Shown in pieces: positions 33,332 through 41,925 of a stretch of 64,000 bases of DNA; the first letter of the stretch is position 1; each line of letters opens with the position of its first letter. The DNA is from Magnetococcales bacterium (lineage in GTDB: Bacteria > Pseudomonadota > Magnetococcia > Magnetococcales > Magnetaquicoccaceae), in contig JAANAU010000010.1 of NCBI GenBank assembly GCA_011089965.1, forward strand, positions 36,648 through 100,647, in the 5' to 3' direction. The position numbers were made by a program, and so were the translations under genes. Below the pieces are notes generated by a model. That model saw only the letters and a list, made by a program, of their open reading frames with translations. It had not been told where the DNA came from and ran no database searches.

Positions 33332-35389
33332 ATGGCTACCATCAATGGCGTAGATACTTCCACAGCCACCGCGATTACTGTCGGAACCCCTTTGACCGGA
33401 GTTTTGACCACCACCTCGGAGCACGACCTGTTCAGCATCACCTTGCAGGCGGGTGTGGCCTATGATCTCGGACTCATCGGGGATGCCACGGCAGGTGGCG
33501 GTCTCGGGGCGATCTCCGATACCTATCTGCGGGTTTATGACTCTTCGGGAACTTTCATCACGTACAATGATGATGATTTCTCAGGGAGTGGTTTCCAGTC
33601 GTTCATCAACGACCTGACCGTGGCCACCAGCGGCACCTATTATCTGGATGTGGCTTCGTACAATGGCTACTACAATGGCGGCTATCGTCTGTCGGTGAGC
33701 GGGGACACCAATGCACCTCCGACTCTGACCGGTACTCCGGCCTCTATGCCCGTGGCCACGATTGGTCAGACCTATTTCATCTCCCAGACCAACCTGCTCC
33801 AGGGTTATACCGATCCCAACACAGGCGACACCCTGACGATCCAGGGCACACCCACGGTCTCGTCCGGTTCGATTGCCGCCACCTCGGGTGGTTGGAATGT
33901 CACTGGTCTGACCACTGCCGGAGCGGTCACCGTTTCGTTCAATGTCTCTGACAGTCACACCACGGTGGCAGGCAGCACCGGTTTCACCGTTTCCAGCGCT
34001 ACCAACACCTTGTCTTTGACCCGGATGGGTGGCAATGAGACTACCGAAGACGGGGGGATTGTCACCTACCAGATCGCAGCCAACAATGCCATCACGGCGG
34101 GTGCCATTCAGGTGACCGTCACCAGCAAGGATGTCTCCGAAGGCAAGATCGTGCAGGCCGATGGCTCCCTGGGCGAAAGCCGCACCTACACCTTGAACAG
34201 CACCACCTCCAGTGCGACCGTGCAGGTCAAGGGGCAACAGGATTATTCGGCAGACGGCACCGTGGCCTATCAGGTATGGATGCGGGCTTCGGATTCGGCC
34301 AGCCCGGCTTCGAGCGCAGGGGGGACCGTCTGGGGATCGACGATTCGTGATTTCAATGGCGGCAGTGCCTTGACCAGCTACAAGCAGGAGACCTTGTACA
34401 ATGCCCCGGACGTGGATTCTGTCTCCGGGCGCGACCGTGATCTTTCGTTGTATCTGATCGGTGACAATGGCAGACCGGCGGAAGACAATCTGGTGGGTCT
34501 GGATGGGGAGGACCGTCTGTATGGCGGTTACATGATGGACTCGTTAAGCGGCGGGATCGGCCAAGACCGGCTCTATGGCGGTTATGAGGATGATACCCTG
34601 TTTGGGGGTGAGGGCAACGACAAGCTCTATGGCGAACAGGACGATGACCGTCTGTTTGGTGGTCTTGGCAATGACATCATGGATGGCGGCCTGGGTGCCG
34701 ACCGTCTGGAAGGTGGTGCGGGGAGTGATACCTATTATCTCACCCTGGATGATGATGGCGAGATCGAGGATGAGGTGATCGAATCCTTGACCGATACCGG
34801 CACGGATACGGTGTGGATTCCGTTCCAGGTCGCCTCCTACACCCTGACGCCGGGTGTAGAGAATGTGAGAATGAACGCAGGCTTCAGCGACACCGAGCTG
34901 ATCGGCAATACTGCCAACAACCTCATGACCGGCAATGCGGGCAACAATCCCATCAGCGGTGGCGGCGGCAACGACAATATCGATGGCGGACGGGGCAATG
35001 ACGAGGTCGCAGGCGGTTCTGGTAGCGATACCGTGACCGGTGGTCCGGGTCAGGACACCCTCTCCGGCGGGAGTGGTCAGGACAATTTTGTCATCAGCGA
35101 AACCGGTTCGGCCAACCGCGACACCATTCTGGACTTCATCGCAGCCGATGACCAGATCGGTCTGTCTGCCAGCATCGTACCCGCAGTGGGCGCTTCGGTT
35201 GGTTCGAGCGAGTTTTCCAACCAGACCTCAAGTGTGGCGGGCACCTCTGGGGTGCGTTTGATCTACAACCGCTCCAACGGTCTGCTGTATTATGATGCGG
35301 ATGGCAGTGCCACGACCCGTTCGCCGACCGCGATTGCCAATCTGGGTGCTGGTTTGCCAATCGAATATCGTGACTTCTACATCATCTGA
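33332..35389 (+). CDS. Secreted RTX calcium-binding protein with N-terminal PPC-like domain
   Basis: This acidic 685-residue protein has no N-terminal signal peptide. Residues about 10-130 resemble a bacterial pre-peptidase C-terminal (PPC) domain (DLFSITLQAGVAYDLGL, GTYYLDVASY). Beta-rich modules follow, then two blocks of RTX nonapeptides (about 385-460 and 530-590), such as GGIGQDRLY, GGEGNDKLY, GGLGNDIMD, GGGGNDNID and GGSGSDTVT. The C-terminus (RDTILDF... to FYII) looks like the uncleaved type I secretion region. RTX repeats fold on calcium outside the cell. It is a natural candidate substrate of the type I exporter at 39514-43299. CAGGAGA precedes the ATG. Confidence 0.85.
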   Translation: MATINGVDTSTATAITVGTPLTGVLTTTSEHDLFSITLQAGVAYDLGLIGDATAGGGLGAISDTYLRVYDSSGTFITYNDDDFSGSGFQSFINDLTVATSGTYYLDVASYNGYYNGGYRLSVSGDTNAPPTLTGTPASMPVATIGQTYFISQTNLLQGYTDPNTGDTLTIQGTPTVSSGSIAATSGGWNVTGLTTAGAVTVSFNVSDSHTTVAGSTGFTVSSATNTLSLTRMGGNETTEDGGIVTYQIAANNAITAGAIQVTVTSKDVSEGKIVQADGSLGESRTYTLNSTTSSATVQVKGQQDYSADGTVAYQVWMRASDSASPASSAGGTVWGSTIRDFNGGSALTSYKQETLYNAPDVDSVSGRDRDLSLYLIGDNGRPAEDNLVGLDGEDRLYGGYMMDSLSGGIGQDRLYGGYEDDTLFGGEGNDKLYGEQDDDRLFGGLGNDIMDGGLGADRLEGGAGSDTYYLTLDDDGEIEDEVIESLTDTGTDTVWIPFQVASYTLTPGVENVRMNAGFSDTELIGNTANNLMTGNAGNNPISGGGGNDNIDGGRGNDEVAGGSGSDTVTGGPGQDTLSGGSGQDNFVISETGSANRDTILDFIAADDQIGLSASIVPAVGASVGSSEFSNQTSSVAGTSGVRLIYNRSNGLLYYDADGSATTRSPTAIANLGAGLPIEYRDFYII

Positions 35390-35460
35390 CCGATGGTGGG
35401 ATGAACATTCTGGTCTTTGTTCAGGAAGCGTTTCCTGAACAGGGATCAGAGCCAGACCAG

Positions 35461-35503
35461 ACTTCTCCAGTGTTCGCATTGAATGCTGGAGAAGTTTTTT
35501 TTG
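35461..35503 (+). terminator. Intrinsic terminator of the RTX gene
   Basis: ACTTCTCCAG (35461-35470) pairs with CTGGAGAAGT (35486-35495), followed by a run of T residues. A second hairpin, GTTCAGGAA-GCG-TTTCCTGAAC, lies about 25 bp upstream. Together they form a strong stop signal about 70 bp after the stop codon. Confidence 0.85.
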
Positions 35504-35507
35504 ATCA

Positions 35508-35741
35508 ATATCCAATTGTTGAAAAAAAGAGGGGGTCTGGGGGATTCATCCCCCATGGTTTTAATGTTTTTATATTTAAAAAATAATTTATAAATATTTT
35601 GTTTAAAAGATTTAAAAGATTTAAAAGATTAAAGTCCCAGGGGTTTCACCCCTGGACCCCACCAGGGGGGTAACCCCCCTGGACCCCTGATGATGGTGTA
35701 TTGACTCTCACGGATCATATAAAAATCTCCAAACAGCCCCT
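35508..35741 (+). repeat. MITE-like palindromic element, copy R6 (plus orientation)
   Basis: It starts at AATATCCAATTGTTGAAAA, just after the RTX terminator, lacking the left terminal repeat. It contains the palindrome, AT-rich core and both CCAGGGG hairpins, and keeps the right terminal repeat AATCTCCAAACAGCCCC (35724-35740). That end is 18 bp before the glycosyltransferase start codon. It is the left member of an inverted pair with R7. Confidence 0.87.
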
Positions 35742-35758
35742 AAGACAAGTCAACCACC

Positions 35759-36748
35759 ATGCACACGACCCACTCTGCGATCCATGTTGGGGTTGTCATA
35801 CCCTGTTACCGTGTACGCAACCAAATTATAAAAGTTATTAACAGGATTGGTCCTGAAATAACAAAAATAATATGCGTTATCGATTGCTGCCCTGAAGGTA
35901 GTGGTCAACTGATCCTTGAACAGTGCTCTGATCATAGGGTTGAAGTTATTTTTAATGATAAAAATCTTGGAGTGGGTGGAGCCACGATAAGCGGGATTCG
36001 CGCAGCGTTGGCGCATGGATGCCAAATCATTGTCAAGCTGGATGGGGATGGTCAGATGGATCCCCGCGATATTCCTCGTTTGTTGGCTCCCATTCTGGCA
36101 CAACGCGCGGATTTCACCAAAGGCAATCGCTTCTATGATCTGGACGGATTGCAATCCATGCCCTGGATACGCCTTGTCGGGAATGCGTTGTTGTCATTTA
36201 TTTCCAAATTCTCCACTGGATATTGGCATGTTTTTGATCCGACCAATGGCTTTTTTGCCATGCATGCCATAACAGCTCGTCAGCTGCCCTGGAGCAAGAT
36301 CAGTCAGGACTATTTTTTTGAAAGCGATTTGTTGTTTCGACTCAATATTGTCTCTGCGGTTATAGAAGATGTCCCGATGAAAGCACATTATGGAGACGAA
36401 GTCAGCAGCCTGCGTATTCGATCCATTATTGGAATCTTTCTGTTCCGGCATTTCAGGAATGTATTGAAAAGAATTTTCTATAATTACTTCCTGCGAGATT
36501 TTTGCATTGTTTCCATTGAGTTGGTGGTCGGCTTGCTGTTGTTGTTTGGCGGGGTCTGGTGGGGTGTCATGGAATGGTTGGCCAGCATTGCAACCGGCAT
36601 TCCTCGTACCGCGGGGACAGTCCTGTTGGCAGTCATGCCGATTTTGTTAGGGGTGCAATTTATTCTGGCATTTCTGAATTATGATATGAGCAGAACTCCA
36701 AAAATCCCATTGCAAATCCGTTTGATTGACTGGGACCATACAAAATGA
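35759..36748 (+). CDS. Family 2 glycosyltransferase (polyprenyl-phosphate sugar synthase type)
   Basis: This 329-residue protein has a GT-A domain (HVGVVIPCYR, nucleotide-sugar site) with the DxD motif in KLDGDGQMDP (Asp95, Asp97) and GDEVSSLR. Two C-terminal hydrophobic segments (VVGLLLLFGGVWWGV and TVLLAVMPILLGVQFILAFL) anchor it in the membrane. It resembles enzymes that charge undecaprenyl phosphate with a sugar. It overlaps the following GT39-like gene by 4 bp, which would use such a lipid-linked sugar. Base composition is clearly more AT-rich than in the neighbours. Confidence 0.85.
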   Translation: MHTTHSAIHVGVVIPCYRVRNQIIKVINRIGPEITKIICVIDCCPEGSGQLILEQCSDHRVEVIFNDKNLGVGGATISGIRAALAHGCQIIVKLDGDGQMDPRDIPRLLAPILAQRADFTKGNRFYDLDGLQSMPWIRLVGNALLSFISKFSTGYWHVFDPTNGFFAMHAITARQLPWSKISQDYFFESDLLFRLNIVSAVIEDVPMKAHYGDEVSSLRIRSIIGIFLFRHFRNVLKRIFYNYFLRDFCIVSIELVVGLLLLFGGVWWGVMEWLASIATGIPRTAGTVLLAVMPILLGVQFILAFLNYDMSRTPKIPLQIRLIDWDHTK

Positions 36749-38385
36749 ATTATATAATTATCAACAACAAAAAAATATTCATATCGCAGATTGTATTAAT
36801 TTTGATTATTGGATTGGCCTCTGTACCGCGATTTTATAATATTCAGACTGTTGGAGTCCTTGAACAGGATTCGTTTTTATATTGGCATTATGCAGCGTAC
36901 TGGAGTGATGGTCATTTTACTTTTCGGGCGAGCAGTGACAGTCCCAGTTTCTACCGTCCTTTGGCATTTTTCATGTATGGTCTGGTAGTCAAATGGTTTC
37001 CATATCAGGATTATGCAATCCGGGCATTCAATGGATTGGTTGATTTGATCAATGTCTTCCTTGTGTATCGGATCGGGGGACGGATCAGTGATATTCGTGT
37101 TGGGCTGTGCGCGGCCTTGTTGTATGCCTTTTCTCCGGTCATGATTCGCTTTGCGCGTACAGAATTATTGCATACCATCTCCATTTTGTTTTTGCTGTTG
37201 GCGATATATTATTATGTCAAATATTTGGAGTGCGCATATCGCAAGCACTGGACCATGTTGGCTGCGTCTGGACTGATGCTCTCGTTGGGGGTGCATGTAC
37301 ACACCAGCATCGGTTTTTTTGTTTTTGGATTTGGAATATTGATGCTGTTGGATGCTCTCAGTCAAAAAAGACAGGAACGTTTGCAAAGGCATGAGCTGTT
37401 GAAAAATATTGGGATTTTTGGTGTTTCATTCGTGTTGCCCGTGTCAATCATTCTCATGATTTTTGCAGGCCAGTTTGTCGGCATTGCGGAAAATGTCATG
37501 TATATGATTCATGAGAGAGGCGGTTCTGCATTCAATATGAGAGATATTTTTTCAAGATTTTATGATATATCATTATTGCAAAAGTTTATTTCATATTCGA
37601 TACTTGTTCCATCTCAGGTGATTCATGGATTGTTTCTGGCCAATCTTGTGATGATTGTAATTAATTTCATGTATCGGTCATCGATAAACATAAAAAGATT
37701 TGTTCCCATTCTTATGGCGACGGGTTTCGTTCTCGCTCTTAGGTTGATCCTTCCTAAAGAAACCGATTTGAAAAATCTTACCCCTTTGGTCCCATTGTTG
37801 ATGCTGCAATTCTGCGTAACGATTCATGCGATTTTATTGATATTGTACAAGAAAGCTCCGATGGGTGCCGTGTTTGTCCTGATATCGGTTTATTGGTTGG
37901 GAACAGGGGTTCCTGTCATATATAATCAATTGACAAGTCAGTCTGTCTCTCATTATAGAATCCTTCATAATGATCTCAAGGAGTTGGTGACTGGTTCCGA
38001 CAAGATTTTATTCACGGACGATCCGACCGACTACACCAAACCCGAGGCCATTCGTCCCTATTTCGGAAACAATGCTGTATATTATCATCATTGCGACGAG
38101 CCGTTGGATGTTTTCATCGAGCGCAATCAGGTCAAATGGATTCTGGTTCCCACAAATCCGATCCGATTCACCACCACCAGCCTGGTCATTCCCGCCCGGG
38201 AATGGGTGAAATCGTGCTTTGAATTGAAACGGGACCATGAAAAGATCATGCGTGATCGGGTTGCGGACAGCGGTTGGTGGATCCATCGGATACTGACCGA
38301 GGAGTGGGTGAACGACATGCTTGCCAAAGGCAAGGGAACATTCATATATCAGTCACCTTTGGGGCGTGTCATGCAGTTGCAATGA
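36745..38385 (+). CDS. GT39/ArnT-like integral membrane glycosyltransferase
   Basis: This 546-residue protein has about ten hydrophobic segments, starting with ISQIVLILIIGLASVPRFYN and followed by the periplasmic acidic motif VLEQDSFLYWHY, where GT-C enzymes carry their catalytic aspartates. FYRPLAFFMYG and FARTELLHTISILFLLLAIY also fit the PMT_2 family. The enzyme probably transfers a sugar from a polyprenyl carrier to lipid or protein in the periplasm. The overlap with the GT2 gene supports a two-step pathway. Codon use is AT-rich (many ATA, AAA, TTT codons), suggesting transfer from another genome. Repeat R7 begins about 17 bp after the stop. Confidence 0.82.
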   Translation: MNYIIINNKKIFISQIVLILIIGLASVPRFYNIQTVGVLEQDSFLYWHYAAYWSDGHFTFRASSDSPSFYRPLAFFMYGLVVKWFPYQDYAIRAFNGLVDLINVFLVYRIGGRISDIRVGLCAALLYAFSPVMIRFARTELLHTISILFLLLAIYYYVKYLECAYRKHWTMLAASGLMLSLGVHVHTSIGFFVFGFGILMLLDALSQKRQERLQRHELLKNIGIFGVSFVLPVSIILMIFAGQFVGIAENVMYMIHERGGSAFNMRDIFSRFYDISLLQKFISYSILVPSQVIHGLFLANLVMIVINFMYRSSINIKRFVPILMATGFVLALRLILPKETDLKNLTPLVPLLMLQFCVTIHAILLILYKKAPMGAVFVLISVYWLGTGVPVIYNQLTSQSVSHYRILHNDLKELVTGSDKILFTDDPTDYTKPEAIRPYFGNNAVYYHHCDEPLDVFIERNQVKWILVPTNPIRFTTTSLVIPAREWVKSCFELKRDHEKIMRDRVADSGWWIHRILTEEWVNDMLAKGKGTFIYQSPLGRVMQLQ

Positions 38386-38402
38386 ACATCATGCAGCCGT
38401 GT

Positions 38403-38610
38403 CCTGTGTTGGTGAATCATATCATCAGTCGAGAGTCAAGACACCATCATCAGGGGTCCAGGGGGGTTACCCCCCTGGTGGGGTCCAGGGGTGAAACCCC
38501 TGGGACTTTAATTTTTTAAACATGAAAACATTAAAACCCTGGGGGATGAATCCCCCAGAACCCCTCTTTTTTTTCAATCATTGGATTTTTATGCTCGGCT
38601 CAGGAACCGC
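38403..38610 (-). repeat. MITE-like palindromic element, copy R7 (reverse orientation)
   Basis: The left edge CTGTGTTGGTGAATCATAT is a diverged terminal repeat. Both CCAGGGG hairpins, a shortened AT-rich core, and the palindrome with CCTCTTTTTTTTCAATCATTGG follow. The right edge (GCTCGGCTCAGGAACCGC) still resembles the R4 end up to about 38604. It lies directly between the GT39-like gene and the methyltransferase. Confidence 0.85.
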
Positions 38611-38613
38611 TTC

Positions 38614-39276
38614 ATGTTGAAGTCAATATTGCATATTCGACAACGTCGTGAAATCCTGTTGCATACATTTGATGTGCAACGTGACTTTGCCAGGCTGGCC
38701 GAATCGTGCATTCCATCCTATGCCAATCCCAATATTTTGATTGCATCAGGATTCTGGTGGAGACTCTTTGCGGCATCCCGATTGGCAGGCGAGCTGACCA
38801 CCGGTTCCCCGGTTCTGGATTTTGGAGCTGCGGTTGGAGAACTGGCCCACCTGCTTCCGAGCGAGGTGGAGTATCAATTCATGGAAATCGACCCGTGGTT
38901 GGCGAACACGCTGCAAACCCTCGTTCCCAGGGCCACAAGCACCTCTTTGGAGCAGGCGGTTCCCGGATCCTTCCAAACCATTTTCGCATTGGATTCACTG
39001 GAACACAATCACCACCCGGATCGGTTGCTGGCTCGACTGGCCCAATTGCTGGCACCTGGAGGAAGCCTCATTCTTTCCGGACCAACCGAGAATTTTCTGT
39101 ATCGCCTGGGACGCCGTTTGGCAGGTTATCCGGATCACTATCACCATTTTACGATTGATCAGCTGGAACAACTGGCCAATCGATATTTTGCATGTCAAAC
39201 AACGCTCACTGGGCCTTTGTGGCTACCCTTGTTTCGTATTTCCAAATGGCAGAAGCGCATGTCGGCCTCTGGATGA
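38614..39276 (+). CDS. Class I SAM-dependent methyltransferase
   Basis: This 220-residue Rossmann-fold methyltransferase has motif I in VLDFGAAVGELAHLLP, an acidic residue after strand 2 (FMEIDPWLA), and the LDSLEHNHHPDRLLARL and LAPGGSLILSGPTE segments typical of the Methyltransf_11/23 group. The acceptor is unknown; its place after the glycosyltransferases suggests glycan or lipid modification. An in-frame TTG at 38581 lies inside repeat R7; the ATG at 38614 just beyond the repeat is preferred. The 237 bp that follow (39277-39513) show no gene. Confidence 0.8.
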   Translation: MLKSILHIRQRREILLHTFDVQRDFARLAESCIPSYANPNILIASGFWWRLFAASRLAGELTTGSPVLDFGAAVGELAHLLPSEVEYQFMEIDPWLANTLQTLVPRATSTSLEQAVPGSFQTIFALDSLEHNHHPDRLLARLAQLLAPGGSLILSGPTENFLYRLGRRLAGYPDHYHHFTIDQLEQLANRYFACQTTLTGPLWLPLFRISKWQKRMSASG

Positions 39277-39513
39277 GCGATTGATCATTCTTGTTTTGCC
39301 TGCATTTGGCCATCGGACATGCGGCATTAACATATCATTACCGCTGGATATTGCTGTAAGAATGAGCTACATTCGTCCCTGGATCGGTTTGCGTTGGGGT
39401 TGTGGCAACGGCGCAAGTATTTTGGCAACTCATGGAAACGGTCATCATCTCCAAGCCATATTGAAGCAATACATCGCAACAAGGGTCATAAAATCGGATC
39501 GAAAGCATATTTG

Positions 39514-41676
39514 ATGAGCCAACCTCCCTCTTCTATAGCGACAGCTCCTCATTCCGGCTACCGTTGTCTGATACGACTGGGGCGGCATCATGGCGTGGAG
39601 CTGCCGGCAGATCGCACGCCGGCAGATCTGACCGGGGCACCCTCCTTGGAGGAGCTGGCCCGTCTGGCCCGTTTCATGGGCCTGAAAAGCAAGGCGGTTG
39701 AGAACAAAAAATGGAAGGATCTTCTGCGGTTGGGCCGGGCCTATCCGGTATTGGCCCGTCTGAATGATGGACAGGCGGTCATTTTGATCGCCATCACGCC
39801 CACGGGTCAGGAGAGTCATGGTGTGGTGGTGTTGGATCCGGCCACGGAGCAGAACGGTCCGGTGGTGCAGGATGAGGCGCAATTCATGGCGAGCTGGAGT
39901 GGCGGGTTGTTGCTGCTCAAGCGCAGCTACCGGTTGGATGACGAGAATCAGCCGTTCGGGTTGCGGTGGTTTCTGCCGGAAATCTTGAAGCAGAAGCGTT
40001 CCTTCATCGAGGTGGGATTGGCCGCCTTGATGATGCATATAATTGCTTTTGCCACTCCATTGATGTTTCAGATCGTCATTGACAAGGTTGTGCCTCATCA
40101 AAGTTTTCAGACATTATATGTAGTTACTTTAGTGTTTGTATTGGCGATTCTGTTTGATGCCGGGTTCAGTTTTGTGCGACAGAATCTGTTGATCTATGCC
40201 ACCAACAAGATCGATGCTCGTTTGGTGGCGCGCACGTATGCCCATCTGTTGTCGTTGCCGTTGCAGTTTTTTGAGGTCAACACGGCGGGTGTATTGGCCA
40301 AGCACATGCAGCAGACCGAGAAGGTGCGGCAGTTTCTGACGGGTCGGCTGTTTCAGACCTTGTTGGATGCGGCGTTTTTGCCGTTGTTGATCGTGATTTT
40401 GATGTTTTACAGCGCCAAGTTGATGGGTGTGGTGTTGGGTTTTTCGTTGTTGATTGCCGTGATCATCGGGTTGTTGGTGCCGTTGTTTCGGGAGCGGTTG
40501 AATCAGTTGTATGTGGCTGAGGGGGCGCGGCAGGCCCATCTGGTGGAGTCGGTGCATGGGATGCGCACCATCAAGTCTTTGGCTTTGGAGAGTACGCAGC
40601 GCAATGCCTGGGATGACAAGGTGGCCAAGACTGTGCGCATGCATGGTCGGGTGTCGCGCATGGCGGCTTCGGCGAACGTCGTGACTCAGGCCATCGAGAA
40701 GTTGATGCAGATTGCGGTCATCAGTCTGGGGGCTTTTGAGGTTTTTTCCGGGGGCATGAGTATTGGGGCGTTGGTGGCGTTCAACATGCTTTCCGGTCGG
40801 GTGACCGGTCCATTGGTACAGATTGTGGGTTTGATCAACGAGTATCAGGAGGCGGCCCTTTCCATCGACATGTTGGGTCAGGTGATGAACAATCCGCCTG
40901 AGCGTCCGGTGGGGGTGCGTGGCATTCGTCCATCGATCAAGGGGCGTTTGGAGTTCGAGGGGGTGACGTTTCGTTATCCCGGGGCCAGCATGCCGACCTT
41001 GGATCGGATGTCGTTTCGGATCGAGGCCGGGCAGATGATCGGGGTGGTGGGTCGATCCGGTTCGGGCAAGACCACGGTGACGCGGTTGATTCAGGGGATT
41101 CACAATCCTCAGGATGGGGTGATCCGGTTGGATGGGGTGGATGTGCGTCAGTTTGATCTGACCCATTTGCGGCGCAACATCGGGGTGGTATTGCAGGAGA
41201 ATTTTCTGTTTCGCGGGACCATTGCGGATAATATTGCGGCGGCCCGTCCCGAGGCCACGCCGGCAGAGGTGATTGCCGCTGCCCGGCAGGCGGGGGCGGA
41301 TGAGTTCATCGAGCGGTTGTCCAATACCTATAATACTTTGATCGAGGAGAATGGCAGCAATTTATCGGGAGGTCAGCGTCAGCGGTTGGCCATTGCCCGG
41401 GCGTTATTGATTCATCCGCCGTTATTGATTTTTGACGAGGCCACCAGTGCGTTGGATCCGGAGACTGAGTCGATCATTCAGGGGAATTTGTCACGGATTG
41501 CGCGTGGGCGGACCATGATCATCGTGTCTCATCGGTTGTCTTCTTTGGTGGATGCGGACCGGATATTGGTATTGGATGGGGGTCGGGTCGTGGATTTTGC
41601 GCCGCACAAGACGTTGTTGGAGCAGTGTGAGAGTTATCGGAGTTTATGGAATCAGCAGACCCGTTACATGCGGTGA
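39514..41676 (+). CDS. Type I secretion ABC exporter (HlyB/LapB-like)
   Basis: The protein has 720 residues. The N-terminal C39-like domain (about 1-130) lacks the protease cysteine (RLGRHHGVELPAD in its place), as in HlyB, so it probably binds substrate without cleaving it. The transmembrane domain (about 150-430) is followed by an ATPase with Walker A GRSGSGKTT at 513, signature LSGGQRQR at 617, Walker B LLIFDEATSALD and SHRLSS. All ATPase motifs are intact. The ATG at 39514 is preferred over an upstream in-frame start at 39394 because the conserved domain begins there. With the HlyD-like gene after repeat R8 it forms the inner-membrane part of a type I system. Confidence 0.92.
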   Translation: MSQPPSSIATAPHSGYRCLIRLGRHHGVELPADRTPADLTGAPSLEELARLARFMGLKSKAVENKKWKDLLRLGRAYPVLARLNDGQAVILIAITPTGQESHGVVVLDPATEQNGPVVQDEAQFMASWSGGLLLLKRSYRLDDENQPFGLRWFLPEILKQKRSFIEVGLAALMMHIIAFATPLMFQIVIDKVVPHQSFQTLYVVTLVFVLAILFDAGFSFVRQNLLIYATNKIDARLVARTYAHLLSLPLQFFEVNTAGVLAKHMQQTEKVRQFLTGRLFQTLLDAAFLPLLIVILMFYSAKLMGVVLGFSLLIAVIIGLLVPLFRERLNQLYVAEGARQAHLVESVHGMRTIKSLALESTQRNAWDDKVAKTVRMHGRVSRMAASANVVTQAIEKLMQIAVISLGAFEVFSGGMSIGALVAFNMLSGRVTGPLVQIVGLINEYQEAALSIDMLGQVMNNPPERPVGVRGIRPSIKGRLEFEGVTFRYPGASMPTLDRMSFRIEAGQMIGVVGRSGSGKTTVTRLIQGIHNPQDGVIRLDGVDVRQFDLTHLRRNIGVVLQENFLFRGTIADNIAAARPEATPAEVIAAARQAGADEFIERLSNTYNTLIEENGSNLSGGQRQRLAIARALLIHPPLLIFDEATSALDPETESIIQGNLSRIARGRTMIIVSHRLSSLVDADRILVLDGGRVVDFAPHKTLLEQCESYRSLWNQQTRYMR

Positions 41677-41697
41677 GGAGTTGAGTACGGCGTGGTC

Positions 41698-41893
41698 AAG
41701 TTATCGGGGTCCAGGGGCCTATGGCCCCTGGTGGGGTCCAGGGGCGAAGCCCTTGGTGGGGTCCAGGGGCAAAGCCCCTGGGACTTAAATCTTTTAAATC
41801 TTTTAAACAGAAAAATTTAAAATTTTTTTTAAACATTAAAACATTAAAACCCTGGGGGATGAATCCCCCAGACCCCCTCTTTTTTTTCAATCC
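41698..41893 (-). repeat. MITE-like palindromic element, copy R8 (reverse orientation, extra hairpin)
   Basis: Three tandem GGGGTCCAGGGG...CCCCTGG-type hairpins are present instead of two, then a short AT-rich core, the palindrome and CCCTCTTTTTTTTCAAT. The left boundary AAGTTATCGGGGTCC is shared with R1. The terminal inverted repeats are absent. It splits the type I exporter from its adaptor gene. Confidence 0.85.
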
Positions 41894-41925
41894 TTTACTG
41901 CGGCCCATCGAACGGGAGACGCGCT

